NCBI GenBank assembly: GCA_036507955.1
Contig: DATCIH010000171.1
Coordinates: 1 to 47,106, forward strand
Reading direction: 5' to 3'
Source: DATCIH01 sp036507955
Lineage (GTDB): Bacteria > Bacillota > Clostridia > Clostridiales > Clostridiaceae
Length of the DNA stretch: 47,106 nucleotides
Numbering within the stretch: position 1 is the stretch's first letter; each line of letters begins with the position of its first letter. Position numbers and translations under genes: made by a program. The notes below the pieces were generated by a model. The model worked only from the letters and a program-made list of their open reading frames with translations, was not told the DNA's origin and did no database searches. Of this stretch, positions 1 through 7,502 are shown piece by piece.

Positions 1-223
1 TATATGTTAGAGTTAATATCCTTAGACAATGTTATCTAGGCTTTTTACATCTATCACACTATCTCGTACCCACAAGATTGTTTAATAATAGACAACAGTG
101 CTACAAACTAGGATAAACATTCGTAGGTGTTATGACCTGAACAACGTAGTAATTTAATACTTAGTCTAGTCAAATGGGCTATTAGTATTTCTACCTCAAG
201 CCTCTATCCATTTAGGGTAGGGG
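1..223 (-). ncRNA. IscB omega RNA (HEARO), 5' portion
   Basis: This is the probable guide RNA of an IscB nuclease, read leftwards, with the iscB ORF expected beyond position 1. In IscB systems the omega RNA lies directly upstream of iscB on the same strand and carries a 5' guide. Visible on the minus strand: a 9-bp hairpin with a 5-nt loop at 223-201, then a roughly 200-nt stretch without an ORF. That stretch includes short stems such as GTA-GAAA-TAC near 182-191 and AGGT/ACCT near 125-138, and the block GACTAGACTAAG near 160-171, which resembles HEARO RNAs as I remember them. The opening hairpin nearly matches the one beside the iscB tail at the right edge of the window. The exact ends, and how much of the RNA lies outside the window, are unknown. 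Confidence 0.7.
201..223. repeat. Left-end subterminal hairpin of the IscB element
   Basis: Nine base pairs (two of them G-T) close a 5-nt ATTTA loop. The 23-nt unit matches the hairpin at 46697-46719 at 19 positions in the same orientation, as expected of the left and right imperfect palindromes of IS200/IS605-type elements. On the minus strand it would also be stem P1 of the omega RNA, directly following the guide. Confidence 0.75.
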
Positions 224-240
224 TTATTGACATTCATTAT

Positions 241-452
241 AATTTCCAGAAGCCTTCCAATGAAGCTTAAAATTAATTTTATAAGTACTTAACAGAATAT
301 TGCATTACTCCATTTCTACTTTTAAGTCCTTTTAACCATATTTAAGTATTAATTTGCCCTTATATTTATAAAATATTTATTGTAGATTAATAATAAACAA
401 TAATTGTATATAATCATATTTATTGGACATAATTTCTCTTAGGAGGTGGATT
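241..452. other. Leader region between the IscB element and the bofC-like gene
   Basis: No ORF with a ribosome site is visible. A TATAAT hexamer at 409-414 is a plausible -10 element for the gene starting at 453, but I see no convincing -35 box, so a sporulation-sigma promoter is possible. The sequence near 224-245 may supply the guide of the omega RNA. Confidence 0.4.
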
Positions 453-1052
453 ATGTTTAGTAAGAAAACTAAAATAATTACTTTTTATATATTTCTTTCA
501 ATAATAACAGTTACCATAAGTTTCACTGTTGCATTAATGTATTTTAATAGTGACAGCTCATCAAAAGAGAATATTGCAAATACTAAGATTTCTAAAAGTG
601 TTAGTAGCAATGTGAATGATATAACAATTAGGTCAAGTACTAAAATACAATTAAAGATTTTATATACCAAAAGTGGAAATACAAGTAATAGTTTTTTAGA
701 TAATACTTCTTTGATAGGGAAAACCCTAGCTCAAGTGAAAGAGATATATTCTGTTCAAGGATATAAAATAGAGAAATTTACTTTAGCAGAAGTAATACTA
801 ACTAAGAGTGAAGAAAAATATTCACAAGATAAATATGTCTCAGGAAAATATGTATTAGGGATTAAGGATGGTTTTATAGCTATATTTAGAGCTGATTCAG
901 TAGGAAAGCTATATATTGAGGATGCAGCACATGACACAACAGAGATTAAGACTACAAACTTAAAACAAGCTGATATTGATATGCTATACAGAGGAGACCT
1001 ACAATTTAATTCAAGAGTAGAAGCGGAAGGAAGCCTTGAGGACTATAGATAG
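453..1052 (+). CDS. BofC C-terminal-domain-like membrane-anchored protein
   Basis: A 199-aa protein with an N-terminal hydrophobic segment (about residues 8-29, uncleaved anchor or signal) followed by a soluble extracytoplasmic region. The C-terminal half (about residues 60-160) has the BofC-like layout: a TKIQLKILYTKSGNT strand, LIGKTLAQVKEIY, and YVLGIKDGFIAIF. In Bacillus, BofC acts in the intermembrane space of the forespore as a checkpoint on SpoIVB signalling during pro-sigma-K processing. BofC-like genes upstream of ruvA are, as I recall, common in clostridia. An upstream in-frame TTG at 423 exists, but AGGAGGTGG at 441-449 sits correctly for the ATG at 453. The role in this organism is inferred, and the family assignment is by eye. 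Confidence 0.65.
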   Translation: MFSKKTKIITFYIFLSIITVTISFTVALMYFNSDSSSKENIANTKISKSVSSNVNDITIRSSTKIQLKILYTKSGNTSNSFLDNTSLIGKTLAQVKEIYSVQGYKIEKFTLAEVILTKSEEKYSQDKYVSGKYVLGIKDGFIAIFRADSVGKLYIEDAAHDTTEIKTTNLKQADIDMLYRGDLQFNSRVEAEGSLEDYR

Positions 1053-1068
1053 TCCTTGAGGTTTTTTT
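1034..1068 (+). terminator. Rho-independent terminator of the bofC-like gene
   Basis: Stem with core AGGACTA/TAGTCCT around loop TAGA, extended outward by weaker pairs to 13 bp, followed by seven T. It overlaps the stop codon of the upstream gene and separates it from ruvAB. Confidence 0.85.
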
Positions 1069-1127
1069 ATTTAAGTGATAACATCTATAGTAGATAATTG
1101 TAGTATACAAAAAAGGTGGGTTTATAT

Positions 1128-1709
1128 TTGTATGATTATATAAAGGGCTTATATATAGAACTGGTTGGGGATTTTTTAGTAATTGATAATAATGGAATTG
1201 GCTATAAAATATATACATCAGGAAACACTATTTCAAATATGCCTAAAATTGATGAAGAAGTAAAGGTATTTATTCAACAGATTGTAAGAGAAGATTTCAT
1301 AGGTCTTTATGGCTTTTTAACAAAAGAGGAATTAGAGATGTTTAAGCTTCTTTTAACTATCAACGGAGTAGGGGCTAAGGCTTCTCTTTCACTTTTATCT
1401 ATTAGTAATGTAACCAATTTAAAGTATTCCATTTTAACTGGTGATATTAAAACTCTCATAAGGGCACCGGGAATAGGAAATAAAACTGCACAAAGAATTA
1501 TTCTCGAACTTAAGGACAAGCTTAGCAGTGATAAGAATAGCAGTAAAGAGTATGCTAATTCACCTGGGAATATAAGCAGTGAAGTAACTTCTGCTCTAAT
1601 TTCTTTAGGTTATACAGATAAAGAGGTTAGTACTATAATAAAGGATATTAATATCTTGGATACGGTAGAAAACAATATTAAAAAATGCTTAAGAGCTTTA
1701 ATGAATTAG
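1128..1709 (+). CDS. ruvA: Holliday junction branch migration protein RuvA
   Basis: RuvA forms tetramers that bind four-way DNA junctions and recruit the RuvB motor to drive branch migration in recombinational repair. The 193-aa product has the expected domains: N-terminal OB fold (opening MYDYIKG, as in most RuvA), tandem helix-hairpin-helix motifs around LLTINGVGAKASLSLL and APGIGNKTAQRIILEL, and a C-terminal RuvB-binding helical domain with ALISLGYTDKEV. The longest ORF begins with a GTG at 1116, but this overlaps the ribosome site AAAGGTGGG; the TTG at 1128 has the right spacing and gives the canonical N-terminus. ruvB follows 9 nt downstream. Confidence 0.95.
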   Translation: MYDYIKGLYIELVGDFLVIDNNGIGYKIYTSGNTISNMPKIDEEVKVFIQQIVREDFIGLYGFLTKEELEMFKLLLTINGVGAKASLSLLSISNVTNLKYSILTGDIKTLIRAPGIGNKTAQRIILELKDKLSSDKNSSKEYANSPGNISSEVTSALISLGYTDKEVSTIIKDINILDTVENNIKKCLRALMN

Positions 1710-1718
1710 GAGAAAAAT

Positions 1719-2741
1719 ATGGATGAGAGATTTACAACAAGAGATATCCTACTTGAGGATAATGAAATTGAACATAGCTTAAGACCAAAGAATTTAAGGG
1801 AATATATTGGGCAGGAAAATGTTAAAGAAAAGCTATCTATTTTTATTCAAGCTGCTAAAAATAGAAAAGAATCCTTGGATCATGTCATATTATTTGGGCC
1901 CCCAGGACTTGGGAAAACTACTTTAGCTAACATAATAGCTAATGAAATGGGTGGTAACCTTAAGGTTACTTCAGGGCCAGCTATTGAGAGAGCAGGAGAT
2001 TTAGCTGCAATTCTAACTTCTTTATCAGATTTTGATGTTTTATTTATTGATGAAATACATAGATTGAATAGAAGTATAGAAGAAATCTTATATCCAGCTA
2101 TGGAAGATTACGCTTTAGATATTGTAATTGGAAAAGGGGCCTCAGCAAAATCTATAAGATTAGATTTGCCTAAATTCACACTTATAGGAGCTACTACAAG
2201 AATTGGACTATTAACATCTCCACTTCGAGATAGATTCGGAGTTTTATGCTCAATGGAATTTTATAATGAAGAAGAATTGAAAGAAATTGTGGTAAGATCG
2301 GCTAAAATATTAAATGTGAAAATAGAAGAGAAAGCAGCTTATGAATTATCAAGAAGGTCTAGAGGAACTCCTAGAATAGCAAATAGATTATTAAAAAGGG
2401 TAAGGGACTTTTCAGAGGTTAAAGGAAATGGTATAATTGACCTTCATATAGCTAAACAGGCATTAAAACTTTTAGATATAGATGATGAAGGCTTTGATAG
2501 GGTAGACAATAGAATTATTGAAGCAATAGTATATAATTTTAAGGGTGGCCCTGTAGGTATAGAAACTTTGGCTTATTTTATTGGTGAAGAACTTGGAACT
2601 ATAGAAGATGTGTATGAACCATATCTTCTTCAAAAGGGATTTATATTAAGAACCCCTAGGGGTAGGGTTGCCAGCGATCTCGCTTATAAGCATTTAAAAA
2701 TCAAAAGACCCCTGGATGAAAAAGAAATTCAAATAGACTAA
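1719..2741 (+). CDS. ruvB: Holliday junction branch migration ATPase RuvB
   Basis: RuvB is the hexameric AAA+ motor that pumps DNA through RuvA-bound Holliday junctions. The 340-aa protein has Walker A GPPGLGKTT (residues 60-68), Walker B with FIDEIHR (about 108-114), the sensor-1 region IGATTRIGLLTSPLRDRFG with its arginine finger, and a C-terminal winged helix ending in TPRGRVASDLAYKHL. Its length is typical. ATG start with AGGAG just upstream, in an operon with ruvA and probably queA-tgt. No ruvC is in the window. Confidence 0.97.
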   Translation: MDERFTTRDILLEDNEIEHSLRPKNLREYIGQENVKEKLSIFIQAAKNRKESLDHVILFGPPGLGKTTLANIIANEMGGNLKVTSGPAIERAGDLAAILTSLSDFDVLFIDEIHRLNRSIEEILYPAMEDYALDIVIGKGASAKSIRLDLPKFTLIGATTRIGLLTSPLRDRFGVLCSMEFYNEEELKEIVVRSAKILNVKIEEKAAYELSRRSRGTPRIANRLLKRVRDFSEVKGNGIIDLHIAKQALKLLDIDDEGFDRVDNRIIEAIVYNFKGGPVGIETLAYFIGEELGTIEDVYEPYLLQKGFILRTPRGRVASDLAYKHLKIKRPLDEKEIQID

Positions 2742-2768
2742 TGAAGGAAGAAATTAAGGTGATATTTT

Positions 2769-3794
2769 ATGAAGGTTAGTGATTTCTATTATGATTTACC
2801 AAAGGAACTTATTGCTCAACATCCTTTAGAGGATAGAGATAAATCAAGATTAATGGTATTAGAAAAAGATACAGGAGTTATTTCACACAAACATTTTATG
2901 GACATATTGAGTCTTATAAATACAGGAGATTGCTTAGTATTAAATGATACTAAGGTACTACCTGCAAGGCTACTTGGTATTAAAGAGGACACAGGAGGAA
3001 AGGTTGAGGTATTATTACTTAAGAGAAGAAATGAAGACTATTGGGAGACACTGGTAAAGCCAGGAAAAAGATTAAAGGTTGGGGCAGTTATAACCTTTGG
3101 AGAAGGAGAGCTGAAAGCAAAAATAACTGAGGTTCTTGAGGACGGTGGACGAATCGTCCAGTTTATTTATGATGGGATTTTTGAAGAGATTTTAGATAAA
3201 TTAGGACACATGCCTCTCCCTCCCTATATAAAAGAAGAGCTTAAAGACAATGACAGGTATCAAACTGTCTATTCAAAGGAAAAGGGATCTGCAGCAGCTC
3301 CTACAGCAGGGTTACATTTTACAAAGGAATTACTTAAGGCTTTAGAAGCTAAAGGGATAGAACTTATATTTTTGACCCTACATGTAGGGATAGGAACCTT
3401 CAGACCAGTGAAGGTTAATGAAATAGAAGAACATTTAATGCATTCTGAATTTTATAATCTTAATAAAGAAGCTGCAGAAAAGATTAATGCTGTTAAAAAA
3501 AATGGTGGTAGAATCATTGCAGTGGGAACTACCTCCTGTAGAACTTTAGAAACTATTGCACTTGAGGATGGAAGTGTGGCTGCTAAATCTGGATGGACTG
3601 ATATATTTATTTATCCAGGCTATAAATTTAAGCTGGTGGATGCTTTAATAACTAATTTTCATCTGCCTGAATCTACACTTATAATGTTAGTTAGTGCCTT
3701 AGCAAATAAGAATATGGTGCTTAATGCATACAAAGAGGCAATTAAAGAGGAATATCGCTTCTTTAGCTTTGGAGATGCAATGTTTATAAAATAA
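2769..3794 (+). CDS. queA: S-adenosylmethionine:tRNA ribosyltransferase-isomerase QueA
   Basis: QueA transfers and isomerises the ribosyl group of SAM onto 7-aminomethyl-7-deazaguanine in tRNA, making epoxyqueuosine. The 341-aa protein shows family landmarks: FYYDLPKELIAQHPLEDRDKSRL at the N-terminus, LVLNDTKVLPARLLG, GSAAAPTAGLHFT (about residues 174-186), LHVGIGTFRPV, and the terminal ITNFHLPESTLIMLVSA block. It acts directly after Tgt, which is encoded next. AAGGTG precedes the ATG. Confidence 0.97.
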   Translation: MKVSDFYYDLPKELIAQHPLEDRDKSRLMVLEKDTGVISHKHFMDILSLINTGDCLVLNDTKVLPARLLGIKEDTGGKVEVLLLKRRNEDYWETLVKPGKRLKVGAVITFGEGELKAKITEVLEDGGRIVQFIYDGIFEEILDKLGHMPLPPYIKEELKDNDRYQTVYSKEKGSAAAPTAGLHFTKELLKALEAKGIELIFLTLHVGIGTFRPVKVNEIEEHLMHSEFYNLNKEAAEKINAVKKNGGRIIAVGTTSCRTLETIALEDGSVAAKSGWTDIFIYPGYKFKLVDALITNFHLPESTLIMLVSALANKNMVLNAYKEAIKEEYRFFSFGDAMFIK

Positions 3795-3813
3795 TAAAAT
3801 AGGATGTGCGCAA

Positions 3814-4941
3814 ATGTTTAATATACTAAAGAGGAGTGGAAGGGCTAAAAGAGGAGAATTTTTAACAGTCCATGGAAAAATAGAAACTCCTGTATTCATG
3901 AATGTAGGTACCCTAGCCGCAATTAAAGGTGCAGTATCATCTTTAGATTTAAAGGAGATTGGATGTCAAGTTGAATTATCAAATACCTACCATCTTCATT
4001 TAAGGCCTGGAGATAAAATAATTAGAGAGCTGGGGGGCCTTCATAAATTCATGGTATGGGATAGACCAATACTCACAGATTCAGGAGGCTTTCAGGTTTT
4101 TTCCTTGGCTAAAATGAGAAAGATTAAAGAAGAAGGAGTTTATTTTAGGTCCCATATAGATGGAAGTAAAATATTTATGGGCCCGGAGGAAAGCATGCAG
4201 ATACAAAGTAATCTAGCTTCGACTATAGCGATGGCCTTTGATGAATGTGTAGAAAATCCTTCTCCCAAGGATTATGTAAAAAACTCTGTTGAAAGAACAA
4301 CCAGATGGCTTATTCGATGTAAAGATGAGCTTGATAGATTAAATTCCTTAGACTCTACACTAAATAAAAAACAACTATTGTTTGGAATTAATCAAGGTGG
4401 GATATATGAGGACTTAAGAATAGAACATGCAAAGGAAATAGGAAAATTAAACCTAGATGGATATGCTATAGGCGGGCTTGCAGTGGGCGAAACGCACGAA
4501 GAGATGTATCACATATTAGATGAGGTTATTCCAAACTTGCCTTCAGAGAAGCCAATATACCTTATGGGGGTAGGCTTACCTCAAAATATACTAGAGGCTG
4601 TGGAGAGGGGAGTGGATTTTTTCGATTGTGTTATACCTTCTAGAAATGGAAGGCATGCAAATTTATTTACCTCCAAGGGCAATATAAATTTAATGAATGC
4701 TAAATATGAATTAGATAAAAAACCAATAGATGAAAATTGTAATTGTTCTACCTGTAGAACTTATTCAAGAGCTTATATAAGACATCTATTTAAAGCTAAG
4801 GAAATGCTAGCCATGAGATTATGCGTCCTTCACAATTTGTTTTTTTACAATAATCTTATGCAGGAAATAAGAGATTCTATTGATGGAGATTATTTTAAAG
4901 AATATAAATATAATAAGCTAGAGGAATTAATGAAAAAATAA
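3814..4941 (+). CDS. tgt: Queuine tRNA-ribosyltransferase (tRNA-guanine transglycosylase)
   Basis: Bacterial TGT exchanges guanine-34 in GUN anticodons for preQ1, the first tRNA-level step of queuosine synthesis. The 375-aa protein has the general-acid aspartate in LTDSGGFQVFSL, the nucleophile aspartate in DFFDCVIPSRNGRHANLFT, the substrate-pocket GINQGGIYEDLR and GYAIGGLAVGE, and a zinc site with CNCSTC followed by a histidine in RLCVLHNLFFY. The AGGATG ribosome site is weak but well placed. It is co-transcribed with queA, 19 nt away; a new promoter starts just after its stop codon. Confidence 0.97.
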   Translation: MFNILKRSGRAKRGEFLTVHGKIETPVFMNVGTLAAIKGAVSSLDLKEIGCQVELSNTYHLHLRPGDKIIRELGGLHKFMVWDRPILTDSGGFQVFSLAKMRKIKEEGVYFRSHIDGSKIFMGPEESMQIQSNLASTIAMAFDECVENPSPKDYVKNSVERTTRWLIRCKDELDRLNSLDSTLNKKQLLFGINQGGIYEDLRIEHAKEIGKLNLDGYAIGGLAVGETHEEMYHILDEVIPNLPSEKPIYLMGVGLPQNILEAVERGVDFFDCVIPSRNGRHANLFTSKGNINLMNAKYELDKKPIDENCNCSTCRTYSRAYIRHLFKAKEMLAMRLCVLHNLFFYNNLMQEIRDSIDGDYFKEYKYNKLEELMKK

Positions 4942-4942
4942 A

Positions 4943-4971
4943 TTGACATTATATACTTGTAATCATAAAAT
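4943..4971 (+). promoter_or_regulatory. Sigma-A-type promoter for yajC
   Basis: TTGACA at 4943-4948 and TAAAAT at 4966-4971 are separated by exactly 17 bp, starting one base after the tgt stop codon. This makes yajC the probable head of a separate transcription unit. Confidence 0.75.
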
Positions 4972-5016
4972 TAGGTTTATAGAAATAAAATAAACATTTA
5001 AGAGGAGTGAATTTTA

Positions 5017-5301
5017 ATGCCTGGATATATAGGAACATTTTTACCGTTTATTGCTGTTATCGTAGTATTTTATTTATTAATACTTATTCCTGATAATAGA
5101 AGGAAGAAGAAATATAATAACATGCTTAGCAGCCTTAAAGTAAATGACGAAATTTTAACAAGAGGTGGAATCATAGGAAAAATAATAAATATTCAAGATG
5201 ATAACATCATATTTCAAACAGGACCCGATAAAGTGAAAATCAAAATAAGCAAATCTGCAATTGGTAGTGTTTTAAATCCTACTGAAGATATCACTGTGTA
5301 A
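5017..5301 (+). CDS. yajC: Preprotein translocase subunit YajC
   Basis: A 94-aa single-pass membrane protein that associates with SecDF in the Sec translocon holo-complex. One N-terminal transmembrane segment (about residues 4-24) is followed by the conserved PDNRRKKKYNNMLSSLKVND, an ILTRGGIIGKI turn and a beta-rich cytoplasmic tail. AAGAGGAG precedes the ATG. It lies in the usual yajC...secD-secF neighbourhood, here interrupted by the TIGR04086 gene and the SCIFF locus, and is followed by a hairpin (5348-5391) that may terminate it. Confidence 0.93.
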   Translation: MPGYIGTFLPFIAVIVVFYLLILIPDNRRKKKYNNMLSSLKVNDEILTRGGIIGKIINIQDDNIIFQTGPDKVKIKISKSAIGSVLNPTEDITV

Positions 5302-5347
5302 GATAAGAATAAATTTAGAATATATATTATTTCTAAATATTATTCAT

Positions 5348-5391
5348 AAAAACACCTTCTATTTACATATATGTAATCAGGAGGTGTTTTT
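5348..5391 (+). promoter_or_regulatory. Terminator-like hairpin containing the next gene's ribosome site
   Basis: The arms 5348-5357 and 5382-5391 pair over 10 bp; three more pairs and an inner 6-bp palindromic stem (TTACAT/ATGTAA, 5363-5376) extend it. The AGGAGGTG ribosome site of the gene starting at 5392 lies at 5379-5386, entirely within the 3' side, and the T-run follows immediately. It looks like a yajC terminator and an RBS-masking structure at once. Confidence 0.75.
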
Positions 5392-5757
5392 ATGAATAGG
5401 AATAATCTTATTTACATAGGAGAAGGCGTACTTAGAAGTATAATATTAGCATTTGCATTAGTATTTATATACTCCGTATTAACATTGTTTATTACATTAA
5501 GTAGTGGAGTTACATCAATGGTTCTCCTGGTAACATCAATGCTTAGCGTTGTATATGGTACAATCTTTTCAGCAAAAAAAATAGGAAGTAAAGGTTGGCT
5601 AGTTGGAATTGCTGTTTCCTTACTTTATATGGTGGTACTTTATTTGGTTTCTGTAATCTCAAAGGAAAGTACTCCTTTTAGTCAAGAACACATTTTCAGA
5701 TTTTCTCTAGCATTAGTTGTTGGTTCCCTAGCAGGAATGTTAGGTAGAAATGTTTAA
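5392..5757 (+). CDS. TIGR04086 family membrane protein
   Basis: A 121-aa polytopic protein of unknown function with four predicted transmembrane helices (approximately residues 13-34, 38-58, 68-88 and 101-120). TIGR04086 proteins are small clostridial membrane proteins that, to my knowledge, are typically found beside scfA/scfB and yajC, as here. The ATG has a perfect AGGAGGTG site, but that site lies inside a strong hairpin. A direct role in export or maturation of the SCIFF peptide is suggested only by context. No catalytic motif is visible. Confidence 0.8.
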   Translation: MNRNNLIYIGEGVLRSIILAFALVFIYSVLTLFITLSSGVTSMVLLVTSMLSVVYGTIFSAKKIGSKGWLVGIAVSLLYMVVLYLVSVISKESTPFSQEHIFRFSLALVVGSLAGMLGRNV

Positions 5758-5772
5758 ATTCCCTTTATTTTA

Positions 5773-5797
5773 ATACTAAGCTATGTTATACTAAGCT
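5773..5797 (+). repeat. Direct repeat ATACTAAGCT (x2) upstream of scfA
   Basis: Two exact 10-bp copies (5773-5782 and 5788-5797) are separated by 5 bp, 26 bp before the scfA start. The second copy overlaps TATACT, a possible -10 element. It could be a binding site for a regulator or chance in AT-rich DNA. Confidence 0.45.
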
Positions 5798-5823
5798 GAA
5801 AGTTTTTTAAACGGAGGAATTTT

Positions 5824-5961
5824 ATGAAACACATAAAAACAGTTAATAGTACAATAATCAAGGATAGTGTAAAAAAACCAGGGTGCAAAGAGTGTGCTAA
5901 TTCATGTCAATCTGCTTGCAAAACATCATGTACTGTTGCAAATTTAATTTGTGAGAACTAA
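5824..5961 (+). CDS. scfA: SCIFF precursor peptide (six cysteines in forty-five)
   Basis: A 45-residue ribosomally made peptide, the substrate of the radical-SAM maturase encoded next. Translation gives MKHIKTVNSTIIKDSVKKPG, then a cysteine-rich core with Cys21, 24, 28, 32, 36 and 43, ending NLICEN. This is the SCIFF signature in both length and spacing. In the studied clostridial system (CteA/CteB) the maturase joins Cys32 to Thr37 by a thioether; both residues are present here at exactly those positions. ACGGAGGAA lies 6 nt before the ATG. A hairpin at 6006-6029 separates it from scfB, which would allow more peptide than enzyme to be made. The biological role of SCIFF is unknown. Confidence 0.95.
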   Translation: MKHIKTVNSTIIKDSVKKPGCKECANSCQSACKTSCTVANLICEN

Positions 5962-6005
5962 GGGTTTGACTTGTAATTATGTTAACTAGTCTAATAATCA
6001 TTTAG

Positions 6006-6029
6006 AGCAGTAACGATGGGGTTACTGCT
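6006..6029 (+). terminator. Hairpin between scfA and scfB
   Basis: Perfect 9-bp stem AGCAGTAAC/GTTACTGCT with a 6-nt loop, followed by TTATGTTTG. The T-tract is weak, so a partial terminator or mRNA-stabilising structure is likely, giving unequal scfA/scfB expression. Confidence 0.6.
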
Positions 6030-6071
6030 TTATGTTTGTAATGTTAATTAAAAACTGGAGGAATATTAAAA

Positions 6072-7424
6072 TTGTCGCTAATTCATAAATTTACACAAGA
6101 TGGAGAATACTACGCTTTAGATGTAAACTCAGGAGCAGTTCACATTATTGATGAACTAATATTTGATTTACTAAGAGAAGATAGTGCTTTATCCTTTGAT
6201 GAAGCAAAACTTTTAGATAAATATTCAGATGAAGAGCTAAACGAGGGAATATCTGAAATTAATGAGCTAATAAACGCAAAAATGCTTTATTCTAGGGAAG
6301 ATTATCAGGAAGCTGCCTTAGCTCATGATTCTGAAAGTTACATAAAAGCCTTATGCTTAAATATTGCTCATGATTGTAATCTAAAATGTACCTACTGCTT
6401 TGCTGACGAAGGCGAGTATAAGGGTAAAAGAGAGATTATGACCCCCTTCATAGGAAAGAAAGCCATTGATTTTGTTATTGAGCATTCCGGTCCAAGACGA
6501 AATATTGAAGTTGATCTTTTTGGAGGTGAACCTCTTTTAGCTTTTGATACGGTTAAGGAAATAGTTAAATATGCTAGGGAAAAAGAAAAGCTACACAATA
6601 AAAACATAAGATTTACCATAACTACCAATGGAACCTTGCTTACAGATGAGATTATTGATTATATTGATAAAAATATGGGTAATGTAGTATTAAGCATTGA
6701 TGGTAGAGAAAAGGTTAATGATGCTGTTAGAGTACGAAAAGATGGAAGTGGTACTTATAAGGACATAATAGTAAAAATCACCAAAATGGTTGCTAAAAGA
6801 GATAAAAGTAAACAGTATTATCTAAGAGGAACTTTCACCAGTAAAAATTTAGATTTTTCTGAAGATGTATTAGCTTTAGCAAATCTAGGCTTTAAGGAAA
6901 TATCAATTGAACCAGTGGTATTACCTAAAGGCAACCCATTAGCGCTTAAGGAAGAGTATTTACCTGAAATATTTAAGCAATATGACATAATTTATTCTGA
7001 GCTATTAGAAAGAAATAAAAATGGTGATAGCTTTAAGTTCTATCATTTCAATATAGATTTAAAGGGTGGTCCTTGCATATATAAAAGAATTTCAGGCTGT
7101 GGTGCAGGACATGAATATGTTTCAATAACGCCTAATGGAGATATATATCCTTGTCACCAATTTACAGGTGATCAAAAATTTAAAATGGGTAATATATTAG
7201 AAGAAGGTTTTGCCACAGACATGTCTAAGAAATTTAAAGAGGCTCACATTTATAATAAACCTAAATGCCTTGAATGTTGGGCTAGATTTTATTGTAGTGG
7301 AGGTTGCCAGGCTAATAATTACAATTTTAATGGTGATATTAATATACCCTATGAATTAGGTTGTAGTATGCAGAAAAAGAGGATTGAATGTGCAATCGCA
7401 TTAAAATCACAGATTGATTTTTAG
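6072..7424 (+). CDS. scfB: Radical SAM thioether maturase of SCIFF
   Basis: A 450-aa SPASM/twitch radical SAM enzyme that makes the Cys-Thr thioether (sactionine/ranthipeptide-type) link in the SCIFF peptide. Residues 1-90 form a RiPP-recognition-like N-terminus (MSLIHKF...DVNSGAVHIIDE). The radical SAM cluster cysteines are 102, 106 and 109 (CNLKCTYCF), followed by DLFGGEPLL (148-156) for SAM binding. Cysteines 335, 343, 361, 399, 402, 408, 412, 431 and 440 supply the auxiliary clusters. The start is TTG at 6072, with GGAGG about 10 nt upstream, giving the family's usual N-terminus. It is adjacent to its substrate gene scfA. Confidence 0.95.
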   Translation: MSLIHKFTQDGEYYALDVNSGAVHIIDELIFDLLREDSALSFDEAKLLDKYSDEELNEGISEINELINAKMLYSREDYQEAALAHDSESYIKALCLNIAHDCNLKCTYCFADEGEYKGKREIMTPFIGKKAIDFVIEHSGPRRNIEVDLFGGEPLLAFDTVKEIVKYAREKEKLHNKNIRFTITTNGTLLTDEIIDYIDKNMGNVVLSIDGREKVNDAVRVRKDGSGTYKDIIVKITKMVAKRDKSKQYYLRGTFTSKNLDFSEDVLALANLGFKEISIEPVVLPKGNPLALKEEYLPEIFKQYDIIYSELLERNKNGDSFKFYHFNIDLKGGPCIYKRISGCGAGHEYVSITPNGDIYPCHQFTGDQKFKMGNILEEGFATDMSKKFKEAHIYNKPKCLECWARFYCSGGCQANNYNFNGDINIPYELGCSMQKKRIECAIALKSQIDF

Positions 7425-7502
7425 AATCCTTACCTTATATTGACTGTAAATCTTAAAAGATATATAATTTATTTTATGAATAATATACGAAGGGGGACAA
7501 AA

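Larger units (their letters stand above)
1..240 (-). mobile_element. Left end of an IscB (IS200/IS605-like) element
   Basis: Subterminal hairpin plus omega-RNA-like sequence place the left end of an IscB-encoding element here, in minus orientation, with its coding part off the left edge. IS200/IS605 elements have imperfect palindromes near both ends and no terminal inverted repeats or target duplication, so the exact boundary cannot be read; it should fall shortly after 223 on the plus strand. 240 is an approximation. Confidence 0.6.

Noticed and set aside
201..223. Ordinary Rho-independent terminator at the left edge
   Set aside because: No T-run follows on either strand, and the 19/23 match to the hairpin beside iscB is better explained by transposon ends.
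1006..1218. 70-aa minus-strand ORF over the bofC-ruvA junction
   Set aside because: Runs through a terminator and the start of ruvA; composition looks like random AT-rich translation.
7440..7502. Upstream TTG start extending SecD by 21 residues
   Set aside because: No ribosome site before it; a strong site precedes the ATG at 7503, which gives the normal SecD N-terminus.
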